The notes under the pieces: model-generated
Seen by the model: the letters and a program-made list of their open reading frames with translations, nothing else
Databases searched by the model: none
What the model was told of the DNA's origin: nothing
DNA from: Pseudomonadota bacterium
GTDB lineage: Bacteria > Pseudomonadota > Alphaproteobacteria > Sphingomonadales > Sphingomonadaceae
DNA length: 64,000 nucleotides
NCBI GenBank assembly: GCA_023436615.1
Contig: JAEZIO010000040.1
Location: forward strand, 27,799-91,798
Direction of reading: 5' to 3'
Part shown: one piece after another, positions 50,311-59,855 of the stretch
Layout: every line of letters starts with the position of its first letter
Position numbering within the stretch: position 1 is the stretch's first letter
Program-made: the position numbers and the translations under genes

Positions 50311-51597
50311 ATGGCAGATTCACCAGCCGGCGTATCGGACGTGGTGACGCGAACCGGCTGGCGCCGATGGACAGTCTGCGCGCTCCTCTTCTTCGCAACG
50401 ACGGTAAATTACATCGATCGGCAAGTCATCGGCATCTTAAAGCCGGTTTTGGAAACCGAGTTCGGCTGGAGCGAGATCGACTATGCCAACATCGTCTTCT
50501 GGTTCCAGGTGGCCTACGCGATCGGGCTGCTCGGCGTCGGTCGGCTGATTGACCGGATCGGCGTCCGTTGGGGCTATGCAGTCGCGGTAGCGGTATGGAG
50601 CGTCGCGGCGATGGCGCACGCGGGCGCGCGAAGCGTTGCAGGCTTTGCGGTGGCACGCTTCGCGCTCGGCATCGGCGAAGCGGGGAATTTTCCCGCCGCG
50701 ATCAAGGCAACGGCCGAATGGTTCCCGAAGAAGGAGCGCGCGCTCGCCACCGGTATCTTCAACGCCGGCTCAAACATCGGCGCTGTGGTCACTCCGCTCA
50801 TCATCCCGCCGATCGTCCTGCTGTGGGGCTGGCAGGTCGCATTCATCCTGACCGGCGCTTTGGGATTCATCTGGCTTGCGGTTTGGCTGGCCTTCTATTG
50901 CAAGCCGGAGAAGAGCAGGCGCCTCTCGCCCGGCGAGCTTTCGCACATTCGCTCCGATCCGCCCGAGCCGGAAATGCGGACACCACTGCGGCAAATCCTG
51001 AAGTACCGGCAGACCTGGGCATTCGCCGTCGGCAAGTTCATGACGGACCCGATCTGGTGGTTCTTCCTGTTCTGGCTGCCCGACTTCTTCGGGAAGAATT
51101 ACGGTCTCGACCTCAAGACCTTTGGTCCGCCGCTGGTTGCCGTCTACCTTATCGCTGATGTCGGCAGCGTCGCCGGCGGCTGGCTTTCGTCGCATCTCAT
51201 CAAACGCGGATGGTCGGTGAATGCCGGCCGCAAGACAGCCATGCTGGCCTGCGCGCTTTGCGTCACTCCTGTCAGCCTCGCGATCTTCGCGGACAGTCTG
51301 TTTATCGCTGTCGCAATCATTGGCCTTGCGGCCGGAGCCCATCAGGGCTGGTCGGCGAACTTGTTCACCCTTGCCTCGGACGTGATGCCGCGTCAGGCGG
51401 TCGCTTCTCTGGTAGGCTTCGGGGGAATGGCGGGAGCGATCGGCGGCATGCTGATGGCCAAATTCGTCGGCGGTGTGCTTGAGAATGTCGGGAGCTATAC
51501 TCCGATCTTCGTGATCATCGGCTCCGTCTATCTGGTGACCCTACTTATCGTTCATCTGTTGACGCCCAAATTAGAGCCGGCCCGCTTCCCCTCTTGA
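50311..51597 (+). CDS. exuT: MFS hexuronate transporter (ExuT/ACS family)
   Basis: A 428-aa, 12-helix permease of the anion:cation symporter group. NYIDRQVIGILKPVLETEFG, ARFALGIGEAGNFPAAIKAT and EWFPKKERALATGIFNAGSN are the ACS signature regions shared with ExuT and glucarate/galactonate carriers. A KPEKSRRL central loop separates the two halves. It would import glucuronate or galacturonate. It follows the promoter-operator above and is coupled (TTGA) to the glycerate kinase gene. Confidence 0.88.
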   Translation: MADSPAGVSDVVTRTGWRRWTVCALLFFATTVNYIDRQVIGILKPVLETEFGWSEIDYANIVFWFQVAYAIGLLGVGRLIDRIGVRWGYAVAVAVWSVAAMAHAGARSVAGFAVARFALGIGEAGNFPAAIKATAEWFPKKERALATGIFNAGSNIGAVVTPLIIPPIVLLWGWQVAFILTGALGFIWLAVWLAFYCKPEKSRRLSPGELSHIRSDPPEPEMRTPLRQILKYRQTWAFAVGKFMTDPIWWFFLFWLPDFFGKNYGLDLKTFGPPLVAVYLIADVGSVAGGWLSSHLIKRGWSVNAGRKTAMLACALCVTPVSLAIFADSLFIAVAIIGLAAGAHQGWSANLFTLASDVMPRQAVASLVGFGGMAGAIGGMLMAKFVGGVLENVGSYTPIFVIIGSVYLVTLLIVHLLTPKLEPARFPS

Positions 51598-52853
51598 GCA
51601 TCGATTCTCATGCGCGCCTGCTGAAGGCGGCGTTCGGTCATGCGCTCGCTGCAGTTTCGCCCGAAAATTGCCTGCCGGATTCTTTGCCGGGGCCAACCGA
51701 CGGCCGGACCTGTCTACTGGCGGTGGGTAAGGCCGCGGCAGCGATGGCGGAGGTCGCTGCCAATCAACTCGATATCGCCAACGCATTGGTAGTCTTTCCG
51801 GACGGCCATGGCCCGGCTGGGGCCTTGCCGTTGTCGTTCGAGCTTATCGAAGCGAGTCATCCGGTCCCGGACGCGCGTGGAATTCGCGCGGCTGAGCGCG
51901 CGCTCGAGCTGGCTGGCGAACTCGGCGCCGGCGACCGCTTGATCGCCCTGGTCTCCGGTGGCGGATCGGCGCTGCTTCCGGCGCCCGTCGCCGGGGTGTC
52001 GCTGGAGGACAAGCAGGCGCTCACTCGGGCGCTGCTGACGAGTGGCGCATCGATAGCGGAAATCAATTGTGTCCGGCAGTGTCTTTCCCGGATCAAGGGC
52101 GGCCGGCTGGCAAAAGCGGCGCGTGGGGCAGACGTGCTTACTTTCGTCATTTCGGATGTGCCGGGCAACGATCTCAGCCTCGTCGCTTCGGGTCCGACGC
52201 TTCCTGCCGCGGCTACGCTCGCCGACGCGCGCGCGATCCTCGCTCGCTATCGTATTAATCTACCACTTTCGATTCACCAGGCGCTGGAAGATCCCTCCAA
52301 TGCGCCGGTCAGCGATTTGCCCAATGCGGCGGCGCAGCTGATCGCCGGACCGGCGGCAGCGCTCGACGCCGCGGCGGCATTTCTAAAAGGCCGAGGCTTC
52401 AAGCCGGTGCTGCTTGGCGACGCGATCGAGGGCGAATCGCGCGATCTAGCGCAGCGAGATGCCAGGCACGCTCTGGACTACTCGCGCCAGGGCCAGCGAA
52501 TCGCCTTGATTGCCGGAGGCGAGGCAATCGTCCGCTTGCCACGGGATCCACCGCCCGGTGGCCGCAACCTTGAATATGCGTTGGCTCTAGCGCTTGCGCT
52601 GGACGCGCATCCCGGGATTTCCGCGCTCGCGTGCGACACCGACGGAATCGACGGGACGACGCGGGCAGCGGGGGCAATTATCGGGCCCAACACCCTGGGC
52701 GACTTCAAGTTGACTGGCGTCGAGCCGGTAGCAAGCCTTGACAATCACCAGTCCTATGAGGCCCTGGACCGCATTGGCGCTCTTATTGTCACCGGGCCGA
52801 CCCGAACCAACGTCAACGACATCCGCATTCTGTTGATCGAGCCGAGAACTTAG
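51594..52853 (+). CDS. Glycerate kinase, type 2 (MOFRL family)
   Basis: A 419-aa protein. The N-terminal domain has LLAVGKAAAAMAEVA and LVSGGGSALLPAPVAGVSLE, and the C-terminal MOFRL domain has ALIAGGEAIVRLPRDPPPGG, RNLEYALALAL and ACDTDGIDGTTRAAGAI. It phosphorylates D-glycerate at O2. It starts with a TTG overlapping the transporter stop. Why a glycerate kinase is in a KDG locus is unclear: it may serve tartronate/glycerate from an aldarate side branch, or the true substrate may be another sugar acid. Its stop overlaps the convergent GH28 stop by 4 bp. Confidence 0.88.
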   Translation: MSIDSHARLLKAAFGHALAAVSPENCLPDSLPGPTDGRTCLLAVGKAAAAMAEVAANQLDIANALVVFPDGHGPAGALPLSFELIEASHPVPDARGIRAAERALELAGELGAGDRLIALVSGGGSALLPAPVAGVSLEDKQALTRALLTSGASIAEINCVRQCLSRIKGGRLAKAARGADVLTFVISDVPGNDLSLVASGPTLPAAATLADARAILARYRINLPLSIHQALEDPSNAPVSDLPNAAAQLIAGPAAALDAAAAFLKGRGFKPVLLGDAIEGESRDLAQRDARHALDYSRQGQRIALIAGGEAIVRLPRDPPPGGRNLEYALALALALDAHPGISALACDTDGIDGTTRAAGAIIGPNTLGDFKLTGVEPVASLDNHQSYEALDRIGALIVTGPTRTNVNDIRILLIEPRT

Positions 52854-54157
52854 GCCGCGGCCGCCTCGTCCACGCGCACCCCGTTCACCGTCACTCCGTC
52901 GAGCTTGAGATCGCGAACATGTGCGATCGCATTGGGCCTGTCGGCCTTCGCAACCTGGATGTTTGATAGACGCACGTCCTCAACGGGCGCATCCGGAACG
53001 CCGACTATGTGCAGCGCCTCCTTCGCGTGGGCGCAGGTCACGTTCGCCACGTCAAAGTGGCGATAGGTCGGTGGAAAATGCCCGCCGCGATAACTGTGAT
53101 AATCGGTCGTGAAGTGAATCAGCGCATCGGTTTCCTGGACTGCGACATCGCGGATCCGAACACGCTCGATAATGCCGCCCCGGTCGAGATTCGCCTTGAA
53201 GTAGAGAGCATTGGTCGCGAGTGGAATCGTCAGCCGTTCGGCTCGGACGTCGGTCACTCCGCCCGACATTTCGCTGCCGATGGCCAGGGCGCCGCCGCGG
53301 GAGCTACGCATCTCGCAATCGCGGACGACAATCCGCGCCGACGCGCGGCCCACTCGCCAGCCGTCCTGGTCGCGACCGGATTTGATCGCAATGCAGTCGT
53401 CGCCGACCTCGAACCGGCAGCGTTCGATCAGCACGTCGGTGCTGCTGTCGGGATCGCAACCGTCACTGTTGACGTGATCGCTGATGACGGTGGCGTTGCG
53501 GACGGTCACCCGACGGCAATAGACCGGATGGATCACCCAGAAGGGTGAATCGCGGAATGTCGGTCCATCGACCAGCACATCCTCGCATTCGACGAACTGG
53601 CAGAAGTGCGGTCGTAGCCAATGGCCTTCGCCGAACACACGGTCGCGGAGCGGGACGCCGTCGATACCCATCTGGCGCAGCCGGTTTTGGTCCGGAGCCT
53701 GGTTATCGCGCCAGGGAAGGAAATGTTCGCGACCCTGGCCTTCGAATGCGCCAGAGCCGGTGATGGCGACATTGCGCTGTCCGTAGGTGTAGATGAAGGG
53801 CGAATAGTTCCAGACCTCCGTGCCCTCCCAGCGGGTGAAAACGGGAGGCAAATAGAACCGGGCATCGGTGCCGAAGCGGACAACCGCACCCTCTGCAACA
53901 TGAAGCTCGACGTTGCTCTTGAGACTGATTGGTCCGTCGCATCGCCAGAGCCCGGCCGGCACCTCCACTCGGCCCCCGCCGGCGTCATGCGCGGCGCCGA
54001 TCGCGGCGAGGATGGCGGGGCGAGCATCGTGCGACAGGCCTTCGCGCGCTCCGAAGCCGGTGATGGCGAAGCTCCGCCGTGCAATCGGAGTGACGCAACC
54101 GGCGAGGAGCAGCGCGCCCCCGCCGGAAAGCAGCTCGCGGCGCCTGATCCCAATCAT
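52850..54157 (-). CDS. Glycoside hydrolase family 28 (polygalacturonase-like), exported
   Basis: A 435-aa right-handed beta-helix enzyme. The N-terminus RRRELLSGGGALLLAGC looks like a twin-arginine lipoprotein signal. Catalytic-region motifs of GH28 are visible: HVNSDGCDPDSSTDVLIE (the N-x-D site), RFEVGDDCIAIKSGRDQDG (Asp pair), then RGGALAIGSEM in place of the classical GHG, as in exo-acting members. It would cut terminal alpha-linked galacturonate or a related uronate. It is last in the leftward operon that starts at uxaC. Confidence 0.85.
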   Translation of the reverse strand: MIGIRRRELLSGGGALLLAGCVTPIARRSFAITGFGAREGLSHDARPAILAAIGAAHDAGGGRVEVPAGLWRCDGPISLKSNVELHVAEGAVVRFGTDARFYLPPVFTRWEGTEVWNYSPFIYTYGQRNVAITGSGAFEGQGREHFLPWRDNQAPDQNRLRQMGIDGVPLRDRVFGEGHWLRPHFCQFVECEDVLVDGPTFRDSPFWVIHPVYCRRVTVRNATVISDHVNSDGCDPDSSTDVLIERCRFEVGDDCIAIKSGRDQDGWRVGRASARIVVRDCEMRSSRGGALAIGSEMSGGVTDVRAERLTIPLATNALYFKANLDRGGIIERVRIRDVAVQETDALIHFTTDYHSYRGGHFPPTYRHFDVANVTCAHAKEALHIVGVPDAPVEDVRLSNIQVAKADRPNAIAHVRDLKLDGVTVNGVRVDEAAAA

Positions 54158-55374
54158 TGAAATGCTTTCAGATAGTCGGCGAAAAATCGCGCCGCGAAGC
54201 CCGTTCCGATCTCCCGCTGGAGCACGACGCCGCGCTTGTTGCGAAGCTCGATCACCAGCCCGCGAACATTGGGATCGGGATGATCTATGGCGAAGCGATT
54301 GGCGATCAGCCAGCGCGCCGCGGCATGGATCTGCGGGTCGAATTCGGTGTAGCCCAGAGCCCTGAGCTTAAGCCAGAGAATGCCCGCGAATGCACTCGCC
54401 GAGCCTGTGGGGGAAACCGAGCCGGAGCTTCCGTCGGCGTTTTGCTCGTAATCGAACGAGCCGTCCGGCCTTAGAATTTTCGCATTGGCACGCGCGTTGC
54501 GCAGCGCCGCCTCGAGGAAGGCCGGGTCCTTGCGCAGTGCATAAGCGGTAAGGAGGGCTTCGGCATTCCACGTATTGAAGCGCGCGTGGACGGAACCCGT
54601 CTCGGCATTGTTCGGCTCGAACTCCATCCAGAAGCCGTTGGCCGACTGCCTCGCGGCGGTCTTCACCGCCAGCCTCAAGTGCCGATCGCAAAGACTCTTG
54701 TCGCCGGTGTAGAGGCAGGAGTCGTAGAAAGGATAACCTTCGATGTTCGGCCGCGCGACCTTCGTTACGGGCGGATTGGTCAGGTCGGGCTCATGAGGAG
54801 TTCGATCGTTCCATACCTTCCCAGTCGCTGGATCGATGATGTTGTAGAACAGGCCGTGGTCGCCCGGAACTTCGGTGTTGGCGATCAGCCAGCGGATCGA
54901 ACGTGTGGCTGAGTCCGCGTAGCGCTTGTCGCCGGTCACTCGGGTCAGGGTGAACAACCCGGCGGTTCCGTCGCCGATCGTCGTGAAGTTGATCAGCTTG
55001 CCGAGCTTTTCGCCGTGCGCGGCGTTCATCAATCCCTTCAAAGGACCGCTCTTGAATTCCTGCGCAATCCACCAGTCACCGGCTTGCCGCGCCTTGGCGA
55101 GGAGCTTGGGATCGTGGTTGATCTGGTAGGCGGCCAGCAGGCCCTCGATCGCCTGGCCGGTGTGCCAGGCAACTTCGTAGGGACCCCAGGTGCCCTCGCG
55201 CCAATTATAGTCTCCGCGCGCCTTTCCGTCCTTGTCGAGGGCGGATTGCGCAATCGCTGTGGCGGTCTCGTCGAGCGCCTTGCGGACTTCAGCTGAGGGA
55301 ACCGGATCGGCAGCGACGGCGGGCAGAGGCGCAAAAAGCAGCACTGCTGCGAGAGCAAGCCGACTCACATCCAT
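54154..55374 (-). CDS. Exported alpha/alpha-barrel-like protein of unknown family
   Basis: A 406-aa protein with a Sec signal (MDVSRLALAAVLLFAPLPAVA). The mature chain is almost all helical with repeated aromatic motifs: GPYEVAWHTGQAIEGLLAAY, then RFNTWNAEALLTAYALRKDP. These fit an (alpha/alpha)6 toroid like those of GH88/105, GH154-type glucuronidases and several lyase families, but I cannot assign it. An upstream extension of 50 codons runs through uxaA and is rejected; the ATG at 55374 overlaps the uxaA stop region by 10 bp. It lies between uxaA and the GH28 gene, so it probably acts on uronic-acid glycan. Confidence 0.7.
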   Translation of the reverse strand: MDVSRLALAAVLLFAPLPAVAADPVPSAEVRKALDETATAIAQSALDKDGKARGDYNWREGTWGPYEVAWHTGQAIEGLLAAYQINHDPKLLAKARQAGDWWIAQEFKSGPLKGLMNAAHGEKLGKLINFTTIGDGTAGLFTLTRVTGDKRYADSATRSIRWLIANTEVPGDHGLFYNIIDPATGKVWNDRTPHEPDLTNPPVTKVARPNIEGYPFYDSCLYTGDKSLCDRHLRLAVKTAARQSANGFWMEFEPNNAETGSVHARFNTWNAEALLTAYALRKDPAFLEAALRNARANAKILRPDGSFDYEQNADGSSGSVSPTGSASAFAGILWLKLRALGYTEFDPQIHAAARWLIANRFAIDHPDPNVRGLVIELRNKRGVVLQREIGTGFAARFFADYLKAFQ

Positions 55375-56852
55375 GCTCCCGGGACCCAGGGCACGAATTC
55401 GTTCTCGCCAATATCCTCTTTCTCGGACGCGGTTTGGCGCCCGCTTGCGGTTTTTAGCATTGCTTCGAAAATCTCCTCCCCAAGTGCCTCGAGCGAGGCT
55501 CCGCCGCTGAGCAAGCGGCCACAATCCACATCTACATCCTCCGGCATCCGCCGCGCGACGTCGCTGTTTGAGGCGAGCTTGAGCGTCGGCGCCGGCTTCG
55601 ATCCGAATACGGATCCGCGTCCGGTGGTGAACACAATCAGGTTGGCGCCGGACGCGATCTGGCCGGTCGCCGAGCAGGGATCGTAACCCGGCGAGTCCAT
55701 GAAGACGAAGCCGTGCTCACCGACCGGTTCGGCATAATCGATCACGGCTCTAAGCGGCGAGGAACCCGACTTGGCGACAGCGCCGAGGGACTTTTCCAAT
55801 ATGGTCGTGATTCCGCCCTCGATATTGCCCGGCGACGGATTGTTGTTGAGGTCGGCCCCGCTGGCAGCGGCATGTCGTTCCCACCAGTCGAGGCGGGTGG
55901 TCAGCGCCTCCGCCACTTCCGCTGTCGCTGCGCGCGCGAGCAGCAGGTTCTCAGCACCGAATATCTCGGGCGTCTCGGACAGAATCACGGTTCCGCCCGC
56001 CTGCACGATCTGGTCGGACGCAAGCCCGAGAGCCGGGTTTGAGGTGAGGGCCGAATAAGCGTCGGAAGCGCCGCACTGAAGCCCGACGATGAGATGCTCG
56101 GCCGAAACCCGTTCGCGTTTGGCTTCATTGGCCTTGGGCAACATTGCCTCAATGGCATCAATTCCCGCTTCAATAGCGGCGCGCGTGCCGCCTGCTTCCT
56201 GGATTCCAAGAATGCGCACCGCGGGATCGAGATCGAGATCGCCAATCTGATTCACTTCACAGCCCAGGCCTACGAGCAGCACGCCCGCGAAGTTCGGATG
56301 GCGCGCATAGCCCTCCAGTGTCCGGCGAAGGTTGTCGATCCCCCGTCCGTGATGCGCCATTCCGCAGCCCGACGAGTGACTGAAGGCAACCACTCCATCG
56401 ACGTTGGGAAATTCGGCAAGCCGTTCGGCAGCGAAATGATCCGCGATCCGCCGGGCGACAGTCGCCGAACAGTTCACCGAGGTGAGGACGCCCAGGTAAT
56501 TGCGGGTTGCAACCCTGCCATCGGCGCGCACGTAACCGTCGAACCACGCTTCGGTCCGCGGCTTTGGGTCGACCGCTTTGCCGATGGCCGAGCGGTCAAC
56601 GCGACCGGCGAAAGAGACGTTGTGAACATGGACATGCTCGCCGGCGGCAATCGGCACGCTTGCTTCGCCGATGAATTGGCCGAATTTGACGATCGGTTGT
56701 CCGGCGCCGATGGCACTGAGTGCCACCTTGTGCCCCGCGGGGATGGTTCCTTTCGCGCATGCTCCACCAGGAAGCGGCGTACCGGTGTCGATGGGCAGGA
56801 GCGCGACGGCCACATTGTCGGCGGGCGAGATTCTGAGCAGCCGCGTGTCCAT
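55365..56852 (-). CDS. uxaA: Altronate dehydratase UxaA
   Basis: A 495-aa enzyme of the UxaA/GarD family that dehydrates D-altronate to KDG. The N-terminal SAF domain (residues 1-90, ending EHVHVHNVSF) is followed by the catalytic part with NYLGVLTSVNCSATVARRIA, SHSSGCGMAHHGRGIDNL and VLLVGLGCEVNQIG, plus LQCGASDAYSALTSNPALG (iron and substrate cysteines). The start at 56852 lies two bases after the uxuB stop. It serves the galacturonate branch, parallel to ManD in the glucuronate branch. Confidence 0.93.
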   Translation of the reverse strand: MDTRLLRISPADNVAVALLPIDTGTPLPGGACAKGTIPAGHKVALSAIGAGQPIVKFGQFIGEASVPIAAGEHVHVHNVSFAGRVDRSAIGKAVDPKPRTEAWFDGYVRADGRVATRNYLGVLTSVNCSATVARRIADHFAAERLAEFPNVDGVVAFSHSSGCGMAHHGRGIDNLRRTLEGYARHPNFAGVLLVGLGCEVNQIGDLDLDPAVRILGIQEAGGTRAAIEAGIDAIEAMLPKANEAKRERVSAEHLIVGLQCGASDAYSALTSNPALGLASDQIVQAGGTVILSETPEIFGAENLLLARAATAEVAEALTTRLDWWERHAAASGADLNNNPSPGNIEGGITTILEKSLGAVAKSGSSPLRAVIDYAEPVGEHGFVFMDSPGYDPCSATGQIASGANLIVFTTGRGSVFGSKPAPTLKLASNSDVARRMPEDVDVDCGRLLSGGASLEALGEEIFEAMLKTASGRQTASEKEDIGENEFVPWVPGAWM

Positions 56853-56854
56853 CG

Positions 56855-58351
56855 TTAAGCCGCCGCCTGCTGGCGGAGCAGCATGTTGATATGGTGGACC
56901 CATTCACCCGGAGCGCGGATCAGTCCGTCGACGTGCGCAGTGAGACTTTCCACCACCGACGGATTGCGGCCAAGGTCGTCGAAGATTGCCGTCACGCCGA
57001 GCATTCCCTGGACAAGCGATGTCGGGTCGCAGCCTGCCCGATCCGCCACCGTGGCAAGGCTCGACGCCATCGGATCGTCGACCTCGTGCCGTACCCCGTT
57101 CGGGCCGCGCCCCGTCGCGTGAATCATCCAGGCGGCGACGCCGAGCAGCGCTGCATCGGCCCGGTGTCCTTCGCCATGTCGGTCGCGAATGGTGCCTAGC
57201 AGTCGCTGCGGCAATTTCTGCGAACCGTCCATCGCAATCTGGATCAATCGATGCTCGAGCGCCGGATTGGCGAAGCGCTCGAGCAGCGCCTTGGCATAGC
57301 TTGCCGGATTCAGGTCGGAAACGCGAGGCAAGGTCGGCGCCGCCTCCGAGCGCATCAGATGTTCGACGACTGCGCAAATGTCCTGATCGGCGATCGCTTC
57401 GTGCACGAACTCGAAACCTCGCCTCAACCCAAGATAGGCGAGCGTGGAATGAGCGCCGTTGAGCATTCGAATCTTGGCCAGTTCGAACGGACGCACGTCC
57501 GGTACGATCTGCGCGCCGACCCGCTCGAATAGTGGCCGAGGACCGCCGAAACGGTCTTCTATCACCCATTGGCTGAACGGCTCGGTCTTGACCATCGCAC
57601 GGTCTTCGAACCCCAGCAGCTGGGACAGCCCGCGGATATCGTCGTCCGTCGTCGCCGGCACGATCCTGTCCACCATCGTCGAGGGACAGGCGACGTTCTC
57701 CTCGATCCAGCCGGCAGCCGCCGGGTTCCTGAGCTTGGCAAAATCGCCAAGCACCCGCCGCAGGAGGCGACCGTTTTCCGGGAGGTTGTCGCAGCAGAGC
57801 AATGTCGGCGCGCGCGATCCCGATTCGAACCGTCGCGTCAGCCCCTCGGTCAGAATTCCGAGGGCTCCGCGCGGGCGCTCCGGGTTGGCGAGGTCGTGGA
57901 CGACATCGGGATGGCGCTGGTCAAGCTCGCCTGTCGCGGGATTATGGCAATATCCCTTCTCGGTGATGGTTAGCGACACGATATGGATCGTCGGATCGGC
58001 AATGGCGCGGATCACCGCTTGCGGGTTCTCCCGCGCCGCCAGAACCTCAGCGACCGACGCAGTCAGCCGCAGCCGTTCGCCGGAGGCATCCCGCTCGACC
58101 CTGGTGAAGAGGCAGTCCTGCGGCGAAAGCTGGTTGCGCACGTTCGAGGATCGAAGCGAGACTCCCCGAATGCGCCAGTCCCCACCGTCCTTCGAAAGGA
58201 CGTCATCGAGGTAAGCAGCCTGATGGGCACGATGAAACGCACCAATACCCAGATGCACAATTCCGACGCCGTGATGCTCGGGCACATAGCCGGGTCTCTC
58301 GACCTCCAGGGGCAGGAAGGGCGCCGTCGCGGCCGACAGGCGCCGCATCAT
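56855..58351 (-). CDS. uxuB: Fructuronate/tagaturonate reductase (mannitol dehydrogenase family)
   Basis: A 498-aa long-chain polyol dehydrogenase. It has the NAD-binding start VHLGIGAFHRAHQAAYLDDV, SLTITEKGYCHNPATGELD, TEPFSQWVIEDRF and the catalytic-lysine region AKIRMLNGAHSTLAYLGL. In this context it should reduce fructuronate to mannonate (UxuB). Only one such enzyme is present while both ManD and UxaA are, so it may also reduce tagaturonate. The start overlaps the uxaC stop as ATGA. Confidence 0.85.
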   Translation of the reverse strand: MMRRLSAATAPFLPLEVERPGYVPEHHGVGIVHLGIGAFHRAHQAAYLDDVLSKDGGDWRIRGVSLRSSNVRNQLSPQDCLFTRVERDASGERLRLTASVAEVLAARENPQAVIRAIADPTIHIVSLTITEKGYCHNPATGELDQRHPDVVHDLANPERPRGALGILTEGLTRRFESGSRAPTLLCCDNLPENGRLLRRVLGDFAKLRNPAAAGWIEENVACPSTMVDRIVPATTDDDIRGLSQLLGFEDRAMVKTEPFSQWVIEDRFGGPRPLFERVGAQIVPDVRPFELAKIRMLNGAHSTLAYLGLRRGFEFVHEAIADQDICAVVEHLMRSEAAPTLPRVSDLNPASYAKALLERFANPALEHRLIQIAMDGSQKLPQRLLGTIRDRHGEGHRADAALLGVAAWMIHATGRGPNGVRHEVDDPMASSLATVADRAGCDPTSLVQGMLGVTAIFDDLGRNPSVVESLTAHVDGLIRAPGEWVHHINMLLRQQAAA

Positions 58352-59751
58352 AAGTTGTAAGCCCGCTTGGCGAGCCCGTAAGCGAGCTCGCTCGCCAGTT
58401 CCACGGCTTCGTCCAGTTCAAGGCGATGCTCGGCAACCAGGCGCGCAAGAAAGGCGCAATCCATGCGGCGGGCGACATCATGGCGCGCCGGGATCGACAG
58501 GAACGCGCGCGTGTCGTCGTTGAAGCCAACGGTGTTATAGAAGCCTGCGGTCTCCGTTGCCTGTTCGCGGAAACGGCGCATGCCTTCCGGGCTGTCGTGG
58601 AACCACCAGGGCGGGCCCAGCCTCAGTGCGGGATAGTGCCCCGCGAGTGGCGCAAGCTCGCGCGCATAGGCGCTCTCGTCCAGAGTGAAGAGAATGATCG
58701 TCAGTCGTGGTTCATTGCCGAAACGGTCGAGCAACGGCTTGAGCGCCCGGACATAATCCGTGCGTGTCGGAATGTCCGCGCCTTTGTCCCGGCCATAGTT
58801 TTCAAACACGCAGGGATTGTGGTTGCGAAACGCTCCGGGATGGATCTGCATGACCAGCCCGTCGTCGACGCTCATCGAAGCCATTTCGGTCAGCATCTGC
58901 GCCCGGAACTGCTCGGCATCTTCCAAGGATGGCGAGCCGCCGGTCACGCGACGAAACAATGCTTCAGCTTCGACATCGCCGAGATTCGCCGTAGCGGCGG
59001 TCGGGTGGCCATGATCGGTCGAAGTCGCGCCCATTTCGGCGAAGAAGGCGCGGCGCTTCCGGTGAGCGGCCAGATAGCCTCTCCACGTCGACGTGTCCTC
59101 GCCGGTCAGCTCGCCGAATGCGACGATATTGTCGCGAAAGCCCTCATATTCGGGGTCGACAACCGGATCGGGACGATAAGCCGTGATGACCCGGCCTCCC
59201 CAGTTGGATTCGCGGATCTTGCGATGGTGATCGAGCGGGTCGAGCGGTGACTCGGTCGTGGCGAGGACCTCGATGCCGTAGCGATCGAACAATGCGCGCG
59301 GCCTGAATGCCTCGGTTGCAAGCGCAGCCTCGATCCTGTCGTAATAATGATCGGCGGTTTCCGAGTTGAGCTTGACCTCGATCCCGAAGGCCTCGCTGAA
59401 AACCCAGTCCAACCACAGGCGCGACGGCGTCCCGCGGAATAAGTGATAATGACCGGCGAACGTGCGCCAGATCTTGCGGGGGTCGCGCTCGCCGCGCTCG
59501 CCAAGCCCGACAGCTTCAAGCGGAATGCCCTGCGAATAGAGCATTCGGAACACATAATGGTCGGGCGTAATGAGCAGCGCCGCCGGGTCCTGAAACGGCT
59601 CGTCGTCGGCGAACCATCGCGGATCCGTATGGCCGTGGGGCGAGAGGATCGGCAGGCCCGCGACCTCGCGGTAAAGCTCTCTGGCGAAGGACCTTGTGAC
59701 GGAGTCCACGGGAAACAGACGGTCGGGGTGAAGGGTCAGTTGCTCGGCCAA
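58348..59751 (-). CDS. uxaC: Glucuronate isomerase UxaC
   Basis: A 467-aa uronate isomerase converting glucuronate to fructuronate and galacturonate to tagaturonate. It shows LPILSPHGHTDPRWFADDEP (metal His pair), DHYVFRMLYSQGIPLE, ATTESPLDPLDHH, MQIHPGAFRNHN and GFNDDTRAFLSIPARHD. Length is normal. It is first in the leftward operon uxaC-uxuB-uxaA-unknown-GH28 and is divergent from the beta-glucuronidase operon. Confidence 0.96.
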   Translation of the reverse strand: MAEQLTLHPDRLFPVDSVTRSFARELYREVAGLPILSPHGHTDPRWFADDEPFQDPAALLITPDHYVFRMLYSQGIPLEAVGLGERGERDPRKIWRTFAGHYHLFRGTPSRLWLDWVFSEAFGIEVKLNSETADHYYDRIEAALATEAFRPRALFDRYGIEVLATTESPLDPLDHHRKIRESNWGGRVITAYRPDPVVDPEYEGFRDNIVAFGELTGEDTSTWRGYLAAHRKRRAFFAEMGATSTDHGHPTAATANLGDVEAEALFRRVTGGSPSLEDAEQFRAQMLTEMASMSVDDGLVMQIHPGAFRNHNPCVFENYGRDKGADIPTRTDYVRALKPLLDRFGNEPRLTIILFTLDESAYARELAPLAGHYPALRLGPPWWFHDSPEGMRRFREQATETAGFYNTVGFNDDTRAFLSIPARHDVARRMDCAFLARLVAEHRLELDEAVELASELAYGLAKRAYNL

Positions 59752-59855
59752 GGTCCGTTAGCCTCACATCGAGGGGCCGGCGGTGTGCGGCTCACCGGTT
59801 GATCCTCTTCCATCGTTCCGCAAAGCCCTTGCACACATGCTCGCCTGACCTTGCA

